Source: Apostichopus japonicus
Taxonomy: Eukaryota; Echinodermata; Holothuroidea; Aspidochirotida; Stichopodidae
Length of the DNA stretch: 64,000 nt
Assembly (NCBI RefSeq): GCF_037975245.1
Contig: NC_092565.1
Span: 22,959,499 to 23,023,498, forward strand
Direction of reading: 5' to 3'
The notes beneath the pieces are model-generated. The model ran no database searches, had not been told where the DNA came from, and saw nothing but the letters and a program-made list of their open reading frames with translations. The position numbers were made by a program, and so were the translations under genes. Positions 45,142 to 64,000 of this stretch are shown here, piece by piece; the stretch's first letter is position 1; each line of letters starts with the position of its first letter.

Positions 45142-48100
45142 TTAGTCATCTGGCAACACTGTTAACGAAAACTGACGGTCTGGCCACTGGAAATGTTTCG
45201 GTAGTTCTCCCTGAGAGAGCAAAAAAAAAAAAACATGAGTGAAAAAATTAATGGACAGATATTTTCAAGAACTGAAAGTAAAAGGTTCTTATCAGTCTTA
45301 CAGTATTTTTTTTGTATATTTTTGGTAAATTCTTGGTAAATTGTTGGTGGTATCAAGTAACATTTTTTGAACAAGGCAGCTAAGATTATCAAGACATCTG
45401 TCATCCATATTCTGGATTATCTGGCTCCAATATCTCAACAATCTTCTCCTTAAAATTGTCTAGTGTCATGCAATTTTACTCTACAATCCAGTACTTTTAA
45501 CCCCATTAACATATACAAAGTGCCTTGTTAATCTCAGCTATACATAAACAACTTTAAAAAGTTTTGCTGATTCAGTGTTCCATGTTATAAAACAAAGTGT
45601 TATACATACTGGCAACTTACATTGGCAAAGTACACTTAAGAATAGATAACTTTACCAGCCACATTTTAATTTCTTGTTACCAGACAAACTCCGGTGTAGA
45701 CATGTTCGGAAATCCAGGTTTCACTTTATTTCATTTTGTTTTTTTGCAAATGGTCATGTTTGTGATAAAATCAAGGAATTTACCCAAAGTTGCAAGTTTC
45801 TGCTGGCAATGCATGTGATAAAGAAGACTGACAAAGACGTGAAAATCCATGATTTGATAACTTTTGTTGTCCAACAAACACTGGGATATGGAATCCTTAA
45901 ATCTCGTTCATAAAGGGATGTATTTAGACGTGACCGACTCTAGTTTATCCGTTAATAACCCAAGTTCATTTGAAAATCTGGATTTATCACTACATAAATA
46001 TCCTTTGATAATCCAAGTTTAGTGACCAAACAAGCCTGTTTATAGAGTTTTAATCCATGTTTCTATAAGTGAAGACCATTTTGATTCCCAAACAAATCAC
46101 TGAGATTCTATAATTCAACTTGGAAATGCCAACATTTGAACTACCATTGACTATATGTAGAAGAAGGTACATATATCATTACCAAACTTCATCTTACACG
46201 TTCAGTGAAAGAGACTAAATTTCTCACCTTCATTGACTCTGGGTTATTCAAGCATTCCAAATCCACAGCCATCACGTCCACAAAATCATCAGTCAGCAAT
46301 ATCTACGACACAAGATATTTATTTCATTATAATGATCATAATAACTTGATGAATATTCATGAAAGGACTCATGAATATCAAAACTATTAGACCTTTGTAA
46401 CATAATATTTTGCAGTCGACAGTTATGACTTCAATAAACGTTTTACATTGTTGATTTATATTGGACAATTTATTTCCCCAGTTATGATAGCGTATCAAAT
46501 CATATTAATTAATGCATCCCATTGTAATATTTTAATAATTAACCCAGTAATGCATTACAAGATGCAATGCACAATGGTTAGTCTAAAGTTGTATAGCACT
46601 GTTTTATGCAGGAACCATAGTATTTCTTAGAACACTTCATGTCACAATTTAGTCATATTTTGTTGAAATGATATATATGTAATCTTATTGTGGAAAAATA
46701 AGTAATGCAATATGCCATCTTAATTGTTAAGTGTGAAACAAGATAAAGTCTTAATTGCTTAGAGCATAAATACTTCTCGTAATAACAGCATCTAAAAATG
46801 ACTATCATAAATAATAAAATGATTATGTATACTGACAGTTCCAAATTAACGTTTTGTTTGTGACTGGCCTTGTCATATATTCATGAATGGTGTATAACAT
46901 TTGTCACTGGCCTCTCTAACAGTTTATGACTGTTTTGTGAATGACGTATAACACTTTTCATGGCTTATATAATATCATATCATCTCTCATAGCTCTTTGA
47001 TGTAATTTTCCTCCCTGGAATCTAAACACCAAAGAGGCAAACATGTCAAGATAACCAATCAGCATAAATGATCCAATCAAGTTTACAGAAGGTATTAAGT
47101 ATTCACGTTACCTGCATCCACGGACCTCTGGCCCCGAATGGGTGAGTGGTGTCCACAAAAGCACCCTCCACTCTCGGAGATACCAAAGTAATTGCACAGT
47201 CCCCATTTAGACTCTTGAAGGTAAAATGTCTTCCATGTTTGAGTCGTCCTCTGGAATAAATGAAAGTAAAACTCCTGTCAAAGGCTGATAGTTTTTATTC
47301 CGACTTAAAAAGGACCGTGAGACAACGGCAGATACTTACGTATCAAATGTACCCGATGGAACTTGAACAGACTTACAGAGAGAACCACGATGATTATGAT
47401 GAAGACTGGTGGTGCAGGTTCAAAGAAGTGTGAGGGGAGGGAGGGAGGAGGCCCCGGTAAGGAGGGGATGGGAGAGAATCCACAAATGATACATATATTC
47501 ACAACCAGGTGAACAAAAGGCAATTGCTCTCCACAATATGGTTTTTTGTTTATCTCTCTATCCTCTCACTACATCCAAAGTATCTCCTGTCAAATCTGTT
47601 ATTTTATACTCGAGCATCATATTCTTCTTGGAAGCTCTTGTCCGTCCCTGTGAGATAAGATTTTCTCAACTGTCCTCCTACCAACACTAACACTTTTTGG
47701 TGATGAGTCTTGTAAGAGATCTTTTCAAACATTTATACCCACAATTTCCTCTGGTTATCTGGCTCAAAGTTTGTAACATAGCTCTTAATTAAGTCTAAAC
47801 AAATTTTCATACAAAATGACAGTAGAAATAAATGGTTGATGAGATACAAAACCAACATTCTTTACCTTAAGGCAAGCGGTAAGAGAGATCCAGCCTCTAG
47901 GTTGATGTTGAGTTTCACAGCGTTGATAACCCTGGGAGTTCCTAGCTCTAAAAAGTTACTTTGTGACTCTACCTCACTTTGGAATGATGACCTTCGATGC
48001 TCCAATTCCTCATCCAGCGAGGACGATTTGTCCGAATCTTTCCTCGAGATGGACGGAAGGGGCGTCTTCTCGCTGGCCAGCCCCATCATCAGGGCATTTT

Positions 48101-51100
48101 TGATCTGCTCTGATTCTTTAAGAGAAATAAAAAGTAACAATTCAGGCATTAATCTGATGGTTTGGCAACAAATAATATTTTTGGAAGCAAATAACACAAA
48201 ACTATGGCTAGAGTAAGGTAAACAAGTTTGACATGTCCAAACCATGTTGTGCTGGAAATGATCTCAAAATTAAATTTAAAGCGAAGAGATTCACGATTAA
48301 CTATAAAACACTTTAGAACACCAAACTCGCATCAAGAATGATGAAGTTACTGCAATACTTTTTTGAGTATGCGAATACAAGAACATTTAATTGCGTGAAC
48401 TTTGTGGCACACAATTCCTTTTGTTTATTATATAAGAATATTTGTTTAATGTTCTTGTTAAGTAGCAGTCCAATCTCTCAGATCAAGAAAGATCCGGTTA
48501 CATATGGATGTTACGTGGCTTGCCCAGAGGGGATGAGACATTTCCTGCCAAGTGCCAATTACAGCATACTCAGTCACAAGCATGACGGGCTACCTTTGTT
48601 TGAGTTCTTACCAAATTTAGTTATTCTTGGAGAAGATGGTTCAGAGGGCTCTCCCATGTCATCAATCTCTTCCCAAGAACACTTAGCACTGACGCCACTC
48701 AGGTTGGAACCTTCGTTATCGATACCATTTTCAACTTCGTCCTGAAGCTGTGGATTTATATCAAAGATGGACTCCCCTCTCCTCATGTCAGTGATAAGCC
48801 AGGATCCACCAGCACTGCAGGGAACGAAGCATTGGTAGGGTGTCGTTGAAAATAGGTCATGTGACAGATAGAGATTCATTATCAAGCTGAAATGTTTCTA
48901 TGACTTTTAGCAGCCACCATGTGCCAGTTGGGTGACTAAACGACTAAGTCCCAATAGACAATTGCATCTCACTTTAAATTTTCTCTCTTCAACGATTTTA
49001 AAGACCACTTTCCGATAAACTGAATTGCTATGAATGCCATCCCTTGTATACAGTACACTTCACCATTGTACAGGTGATATTAACTAGTACGTTTGGGAAT
49101 ATACATGTGAGCAGGCCTGAGGATATAGAGGTCAGGGAAATACAACCCTGGACCCTGGGCCTTTCACAATATATGTAACGAAAACTGAAGACTTCAAAAA
49201 GGGGGCCCGCTGACATAGTTGTCCCATCGGTCTGGAAGTGTTCTCGATGCCTCTGTAATTAAACAAACTACAATAATCAAGGAAGTGTCAAGACACCTTC
49301 AACTTACACAGGAATGGATCGTAAAAGTTCCAAGACACCCGGTCCATTCCATCTTTGCGCTGCTTGCAGCTCTTCGGAGCATACCCCAACAATCTGTAAA
49401 CACAACGGGAATGATCCACATGTATAAACTGTGTTTGTACAAGGCATACCAAACATGGCCATTTACAATGGCTGTAGCCAAAGCTAACATTTTCTTTCTG
49501 TTTGGGCTCTTCATCAAAGTTTACTGTCAGCTAAATCAAGTTATCATAAGATGTTCTTTTCTCAGAGAGTTGTGAAGTAATGCTATGATTTACCTGAGAT
49601 GGTTGTGCTGTTACAAAGCTCTCAATGAGTTTTTGAATGCTTTAAGACAGTTACTTAAAGAGTCATATTAAGGGTTTCTGTATTTAATTAATCTTTTGTT
49701 CACAAGGTCCTTGATTTTGGGGACTGTTTGTCCTTCCTGAGTCCTGATCCTTTCATTTTCTATCCATGGCGGCAAAATAAAAGGGTTCTACGTGAATTAA
49801 CCGATTAATTATGGAGTTAATTTAAAGACCAATAGGTGGCCAAAGGGTCCTTATCATAAAAACATCCACAAACAATGGAAATGCCACATGATACACATAA
49901 ACACTATAACTTTACACTTACTGACCAACTAATTGAACTTTGGTCACAAAATAACAAAGAACCCTACATGATATATACAAACAACACTTTACAAAGTTTG
50001 TATATATCACTTCTGATAGTATGGCCACCATTGAAAATTTCAAGGTATATTCTCTACACAAACTGCATATATTGGTCCACAGCTGGAAGATATCTTTGTT
50101 GTGAAGCAACAAGTAAGACTGCAGCAACAAAGAATGCATGATACCGTCCATTAGTGAATGTGAAAGTTCTAAGCACGTATTCATTTTACCTGCATGAAGT
50201 TGACAAACCCATGAGGTGTTTGGATTGTCTGTAATTGAGGGTCCTCACACATCAGCATGTGTTGTATTCTGGACTCAGAGTTGTCCAGAGAGGCATGCCA
50301 TGGAACATGATCCCCACTACACAATGTGTTTTCTGTGTGAAAGGAATAAAAAGATGGTTCAATTTAAGATTTCTGTACGTTAGACTGATAGCTTAGGATA
50401 TTCAGTTCTGCAAAGGTCTGGAAAACATCAATTTATAGTAAATAGATGATAATATATATTCATAATTTGTGACAACATAATAACTTTTCCCTTCATCTGC
50501 TGCCTTTGTTGGAATTTAGGAAAGATATATGATTTTAATGTTCCTATAAAAGGCTTTTTTTTAGGTCAACCTAATTATGATTGTATATAAGCCCATGATG
50601 TATAAACTACCTCAATACATATAGTATACACTGCTATACAGCATATTTCTACCAACAAATCAGCTTAGGCTGCTCTGACTAGAGCACATCACAAAATGTT
50701 GAAGAAAGTCTTTGTGAATTCCAAGATCATATTTTGAAATCACTCACCTGACTGAAATACATATCTGGCAAGTCCTTGCATTAATTCAGCTGGCCAAGTA
50801 GGGGGCGCTGTTTCCGTTGGTTCTTTCTTTAACCTGAAGGACAACTCAAACCCAAAGCCACTTGGTCCATCATTGGTGTTCATTCGTCTAAATAGAGACA
50901 AAGAGACAGGTTGCAACTCTGACAGTGTTTTTAGTCAATTATGTTGCACACTGTGGTAAGGTGTATCCTTTACTACCTCAGACACAATTTTCGCCACACC
51001 ATTTTGCTCTAGGACCATATTAAAATTTCAAACTGTAAGCAATTAGCAGGCTATGAGAAGAAGCCATCAACTATATCAGTCGAATTTAAATTAGAAATCA

Positions 51101-52559
51101 CACACATATGTGGAATACTCTTCCAGAAAAAGCTGTGTTATCAAAATCCATCAATCAGTTCAAGGCACATATCGACCAATTTTTGAGAAACAATTTGGGA
51201 GCTCATATGAGCCATATTGGCTCCCTGCTCCGTCATCCTCCACTTATCAATCAGTGAGGTGGAGGATACAGGTAAATACAGGTAAATAAATGTGGTTACT
51301 AACACAAACTCAACTTTGGGCTATGCAGTTTGAGAGAACTCCAGACAAACCTTTCATCAGAACTCAATCACAGCCGTTCACAGGTTTTAGAAATTCACCA
51401 ATAGGGTTATCAATCTAACACGATGTCATTGCGACTTAACAAATGCACACATGTGCCCTTTTTGCATAGAGTAATAATATCGAAGGAAATAATGGCTGTC
51501 AGGGATGACGACCAGATGAAAATTAAAATAGTTTTAACATTGATAAATTCTTACTCATGTACTCGACCATCACCATGGAGATCTGACAGCCCAAAGCTGA
51601 TGTAATGCCAGTGTGGTGGAATACTCTCTTGTGGGTTGCCAGGGTTACTGTACATGCTGATGTAATCAAGTGGATCTGGACCTCCTAGCCTAAAAAAATG
51701 GAAGACAGAAATCAGGTCACAGCAAATGTGTGTCATAAATTAAAGTTAAACATGTAGGAAACCAGATTTCAAAGATTTCTACATCACATATATAAATGTG
51801 CGATCCTGCCCATATAGCCTACATAATTTCCCACTATGCCATTGCATTAACTCTGCTGCTAAATGAGTCCCTTGCAGGTTTGGGAATAAATGATCTGCAG
51901 AATGCTTTCTAATTTACCTACGGAATGCATATGAAGCCCAACCTTGCATTTTGAGTCTTATCTGACTGTAGGATAATTATCATATTATTCATAAAATCAA
52001 AAGTCAAACAAAAATTCACATTGTTATTAATGCATAACAAACCCTTAAGTGTTGATATCATATTGTAAGGTCTTCTCCATCACTGAAATTGTAAAATTCA
52101 TACAATTGTTTTAATGTTCTTCCTTTTCTTTTGATCTTTCATTTTAGCAATTAAGTTGAGTTCCTTTTCACTTGGATTTGACCTGCCTGTACATACAGTC
52201 TTACATGAGTTTGACATTTTCCAAATTGTAATTTTTCATCATATTCAACTGTGAGGAAAGGTCAAAACAGCTGAACGACAATACCAAAAATATTTCATAT
52301 AAATATAAGCCCATAGGACAAATGAAAATAATACAACGATGAGACTTACTTGAATTGTGGCAAAACAAGGGATACAAACAATACGCAGTAAACAGAGGAA
52401 GAATACAACTTACCAAAACTTCACAACTGCGGTTACTTGCAAAGGGTTAGGTTGATTTGGATACAGTGCTCTGCAGGAGGCGTAAACAGCTTCCAATCCA
52501 ACCGGCACGCCCGGCAGAGGGGTACCCACTACCCCGCTTTGAGAATCAGTGGTTTCCAT
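45142..52559 (-). CDS. SUFU: Suppressor of fused (SUFU), ten coding exons
   Basis: Negative regulator of Hedgehog signalling that binds GLI/Ci transcription factors in cytoplasm, nucleus and cilium tip. Exons in transcript order are 52414-52559, 51555-51689, 50748-50887, 50190-50332, 49308-49393, 48612-48814, 47866-48115, 47112-47250, 46228-46302 and 45142-45210. All are GT-AG with consistent phases and encode 461 residues (human 484). Hallmarks are YPNQPNPLQVTAVVKFW, LGGPDPLDYISMY, HWHYISFGLSDLHGDGRVHE, DGPSGFGFELSFRLK, PPTWPAELMQGLARYVFQSE, SGDHVPWHASLDNSESRIQ, GGSWLITDMRRGESIFDI, SNLSGVSAKCSWEE and RGRLKHGRHFT. The Ser-rich linker between the two globular halves is residues ~278-350. The ATG at 52557-52559 is the only Met before the conserved domain; upstream codons stay open to a stop at 52704-52706 but contain no ATG. 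The usual Pro-rich N-terminus of vertebrates is reduced. Confidence 0.97.
51093..51291 (+). mobile_element. 3' end of a non-LTR retrotransposon (LINE, CR1/L2/RTE-like), 5'-truncated
   Basis: 51093-51257 encodes 54 residues plus a stop, with a pattern typical of the C-terminal end of LINE reverse-transcriptase proteins: MWNTLPEKAV, then SINQFKAHIDQFL. Just upstream the frame is closed by a TAA, so this is a short dead fragment. The 3' tail has a tandem ACAGGTAAAT (51268-51287), the kind of short terminal repeat seen in CR1/L2-type LINEs. It sits in a SUFU intron, antisense to SUFU. Confidence 0.6.
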
Positions 52560-53411
52560 CCTTACAACAGGGACCTTCCCGTCCAAACAAGGATAGTCTA
52601 TTGTAGTACTTCCACAAAACCTTACTGATTCTGCGTCTTTCTCTTTGAAGAAAAATACCACAACTAGCGTGATATTGTTAGTCCAACACAGTGTTGTGGG
52701 TGTTCACAAGTTCATCTGTTTATTTCGTGTCCTAAGTATCCTCCGTTTACAACTATGTAACGAATTGTGTGAGTCAATGGAAAGCAGTAGCGGACTCATC
52801 CCTCTGATCACAAAACACACTCCCCGACGAACAGTTCATGTTTTGTCAGAGAAAATCACTTTTGATCACAACAATGTGACATAAATGATAATAAGTACTT
52901 TTAAATTCTAAAACTAATGGTATTCTAGGAATAAAATGATGCTAAAGTCTTCCGTAATGCATGCATTTTGTTACATCGTTTAGAACTAAAATTTCTCGAA
53001 GGGAACTTAGCTTTTATCCTCAACAGCCTTGCAGACCACACACGTACATCACACAGTGATCTTGTACTGCCAATTAAAGCATATCTGAAGAAAAAAAACT
53101 GCGCAAGAAAAAATAAAATCTTCATAAAAAATACGGAACCATTTAGATATTCATATAATAATAAAAAATCATTTATTGCTTAATTAATCTTACTTTATTT
53201 TCATGGACTTATTTGTTGTCTTGTTAGGCTCGTTCACACGGGTACTTTGGGAGTAGGCCTAGCCTAGGATTGTTTTAGTTCAGTGCGCTACACTTGCTGA
53301 CATGAAGATACAGTTGAGAAGTGAAAATAATAAAGTAATAGTCGTCCTACCCATCTGACTTCACCCTGATTATCGCTGTTGTCAATCCCGGTGGGATTCT
53401 GGACTTTGAGA
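52560..53411. promoter_or_regulatory. Shared divergent promoter region of SUFU and ACTR1
   Basis: 852 bp separate the two start codons, which face away from each other. It must hold both 5' UTRs and at least the core promoters. I see no clear TATA box. A CpG-containing patch GTTCACACGGGTACTTTGGG and AGGCCTAGCCTAGG lie at about 53230-53267, nearer ACTR1. No reading frame here is convincing. A distant alternative first exon for either gene cannot be excluded. Confidence 0.6.
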
Positions 53412-60980
<7,569 letters not shown>

Positions 60981-63900
60981 TAATCTTTGATGAGAGTGGG
61001 TGGTGTCCGTTTTCTAGTGGTGAGGCTAAATGTGGTGCATGTAACTGTAGGATTATCTGGGATCATCGTATGTACAGTGATCGGGGATAACAGAATACCA
61101 GCTAGAAGTTGAGAGCACTTAAAGCACAGCTAGTGTGAGAAACAAGGTCGCTAAAATTCTTACTTGGGCTCCAAATAAGAGTGCTTGAAATCCACTCGGT
61201 CAAGGTCTCAATCTTACATGCTTACAAAAAAGAAAACAGTTTGCATTCGGTAAAGGTGCATTGTAAATGAAGCTTAGGGGAAAGTAGATGAGTGTGTGAG
61301 ATTCACAAAGCTCAGTAGGAATAAACTAGTAGACTTAACCATGAACTGTGCAAGTTCACAGCATATGTGACCCCCTCCGCCCCCAACCCAACAACCCCAT
61401 CCACCCCCTCTCCCCTCCCCCCCCCCTAAATGACTCTGTTATTATAAGAATTATTACTTTGACTGTTAAGTGTTTTATTGTGGACTTGATTAGGTTTCTG
61501 GATTATGTAGAACCTTCAAGAGATCGTAAACCTGATTGCATCTGTTCATCAGGTCATCTAAAGTGCAAAGTGTGAAGCCTTGCCGTGCTTGAGATTGATA
61601 GCATTACTTGTTTCTGCTAGACAATGTTGTTTGATATGGATACTCGGAGGAAGAAGAAAAAGAAAAGAAAAATATTGGAAAGAATAGTTGTCTGTTGGTG
61701 GTAGGAGTAACTTATTTTCTGGCAGTACAAGTCTGTTGCAAATGATGGTGACTTCCTTCAATGAAGATGTTTTTTTGTGAAAATTTAAGGAACCAGATCT
61801 CAATCAATTGACCAGAACTTGCATTCCTAGGAATGTCTTCAAATAACCTTTACCATGCTAAATTTTTAAACCAAACCTTTGCCTGTCCAATTTTTTAAAA
61901 TTATTTTGTGAATTGCATCGAGGGAACATACTGGGCCTAGTCTTTGAAAATTGTTTCGTCCCGAGTCTTCTCGGAAAGCATTTCATGCATATTTTAGTTG
62001 TAAGGCAATGGGCTTTTTGTTTTGCTGTTTCGGATTGAATGAGATAGATGAGGTCTGACTTTCCATTATTACGCTCACATGTTTCTTTTACTTGTTGCAT
62101 TGTTCAATTTTATTATGTAGCATCGTTATCTAAGGGCTATTGCAATTAAGTTATTACATTATTTCTAGTTTCTGTTTTAGTAGACCAGTTATATTAGTTA
62201 GCCATTAATTATTATGGCCACCTTATTGGTACACATGTGTTTAATATTAAAAGATAAAACATCAGAGGGTAACAAGAGAGTAGAAAGAGCAAAGTAGAAA
62301 GATTGCCGTCTGTGTAATGTCTGGTTACTCGTGACCACTTGTGGTAGCCCTGGTTATGTGCCAGATTACTGAGGGGTACAGATAAGCCCCCCACACATAC
62401 CACACCCCCATCTCCTCCCCAGCCCACCCTCTTCCCCAGCCTACCCTCACCCCATTGATGAATGGAGAAATAGCTTACCACAATAGTAACTATAAACAGA
62501 CCGCTATCTAGTAAATTACCAATGATATCATTGTACATTTTCAGTTCAGGCTTAGAATTGTTCTGTCTCTGAAGTAATATGTAGAACATTTAAGTACAAT
62601 CCAACATTGGCACAGACATGTAAACAAGAAATAAACTGTTGACTTGTTTCATGCGGATAATGCAAAAGATTTGCCTGTCTTTGATGAGTTGTTGTCGTGG
62701 CGATCATAGTTTTGTAGCACTTTGGATTCAACCAAGTCTGATCTCCTGCTAACATGCAGGATCTACTATCAATCATGTTTTGTTTTATGTGTGCTTTCAG
62801 ACATGTTATATTTAAAATTTTCTTCTAAGAGGTTATGGAAAGTGGAAGATTTGTTGGGCTGAGAGGAGGGGAGTGGGGAGGGGGGTGAAATTCTTGGTAT
62901 CAAAAGATGAGTGATGCTATGTTGTGGTTGATTCCAGATAGCATGATATAACCCACCCATGGTGAATGTGTTAACATTAACAGTAATTCACGCTAGCAAT
63001 TGTGTATACACGAACATTTTGTTTTTTTATAAAGTTGAGGTTCATGTGAAAGTTATCTGTCAGCTTTTTGTCACCTGTGGTGGAAATTGTCATCATCAGT
63101 CACATACAAGGTCACTCACAGGCTGATTGGCGCAGCTTCTTACCGGATTTTGCCGAGAAATTGAGGTGTTGATTTCCTCCTGGTTGCAAATAGGCTCTAG
63201 TTTTGTCTGAGGTGCCAATTTGCACCAATTGTTTCATGTCCCCAGTAGAATCTCAGATCCAGCAGCAATTTTGGCCCCCAGTCTATCCATGTGGTTTCTT
63301 TTCTTTACAGTTTAGTGCAAAACAATAAAGTAAATCCATACTGTAAGTGAAGAACATATCCCATAATCCATCAGTTTCAGTACCATTACAATATGATGTA
63401 ATATATAGTTTTATATTGAGTTGGTGTGTTAGGATACAATTTGAATGTTATCCCGATTTTGTTGTACTTTGATAAGAAAACAAATTTTAAACTTATCATT
63501 AATGTTATGATAATCCTGCCAATTTTACAAGGCAGTGGAAATGGTGAGAATGAATAGTAGTGTGTATGATAACAACACACAAATTCTTTATCGGTTTCCT
63601 GACCCTTTTGCTCTAGGCTTTTACCATTGACTATAGGCTCAGTCCCAGTGTTAACACTGAGTGTGGTTGATTATGCTGAAATCATCTACATAGAGTAAAA
63701 CTGTACAAAATTAACCACATCAAGACAAAAAGGCAAAACAATTGCCTTCGTTTGATCTTGTGGAATTGAAATGGTAGCTTTCTAAAAGCAGGGCAAGTCA
63801 ATTCCTGCAAAGATGTCAACCAAGTTGTCACATATTTACATGTCAGAGGAAAGGAGGTATTGAATATTTTGTAAATGCATTCCTCACCTAGTTGAGAATG

Positions 63901-64000
63901 TTACGTCTGACCAGATGTGCAAGTATCAATCAAATTGAACTGTGTCTTCACAGACACGTGTATCAATACCTATAAAATCATGAACATTTGAACAAAATCA
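60981..64000. other. 3' flank of ACTR1, no further gene recognised
   Basis: It contains the ACTR1 3' UTR and intergenic DNA. Candidate AATAAA signals are at 61320-61325 and 62630-62635, with another near 63325; I cannot choose between them. C-rich runs are at 61370-61430 and 62385-62455. Open frames on both strands are short, biased by these runs, and show no known domain. Confidence 0.6.

Noticed and set aside
52560-52661. Longer SUFU N-terminus starting at the GTG at 52661
   Set aside because: It would need a non-ATG start. The ATG at 52559 has a good context and the protein length fits the family. An upstream exon splicing in remains possible but unseen.
62212-62589. 125-codon minus-strand frame downstream of ACTR1
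   Set aside because: It owes its length to G/C-rich simple sequence near 62385-62455, has no family resemblance, and shows no supporting exon structure.

Overview
The window is animal nuclear DNA: AT-rich, with GT-AG introns of a few hundred to a few thousand bases, and four protein-coding genes that can be rebuilt exon by exon. The gene set (a ciliary coiled-coil protein, a COMPASS/Shg1-type protein, Suppressor of fused, the dynactin actin-related protein) fits a bilaterian. The organism is probably a marine invertebrate deuterostome. Scattered AGGCCTA-type words and a foldback transposon resembling the sea-urchin TU class lean towards an echinoderm, but that assignment is an inference and weak.

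Layout. 1-5692 (+): last nine coding exons of CFAP58. 5693-9152: intergenic, with one 84-bp minisatellite. 9161-24165: a 15-kb nested transposon block. A hAT-type element with an 8-bp target duplication holds a 12.75-kb foldback element with a 9-bp duplication. The foldback arms are about 18 and about 20 tandem copies of one ~224-bp unit in opposite orientation, around an inner palindrome of a second ~150-bp tandem family. The foldback in turn contains a 1-kb hAT with its own 8-bp duplication. 24373-24445 (-): an intact tRNA-Lys(CTT). 24879-35735 (+): BOD1L1-like gene, 8 coding exons, 1491 codons. 35736-45141: intergenic/UTR, including a 30-31-bp minisatellite. 45142-52559 (-): SUFU, 10 coding exons, 461 codons. 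53412-60980 (+): ACTR1 (centractin), 10 coding exons, 376 codons. 60981-64000: 3' flank with no recognised gene.

How the genes relate. SUFU and ACTR1 are head to head with 852 bp between start codons and probably share a promoter region. The same divergent pair exists in human 10q24, where CFAP58 is also on the same chromosome arm. SUFU (Hedgehog/GLI restraint), CFAP58 (axoneme) and ACTR1 (dynein-dynactin transport) all touch cilium biology; BOD1L1 is a chromatin/replication-fork protein. Apart from the shared SUFU/ACTR1 promoter I see no operon-like coupling.

The most unusual object is the nested foldback block. No transposase gene was found in it, so every layer looks non-autonomous.
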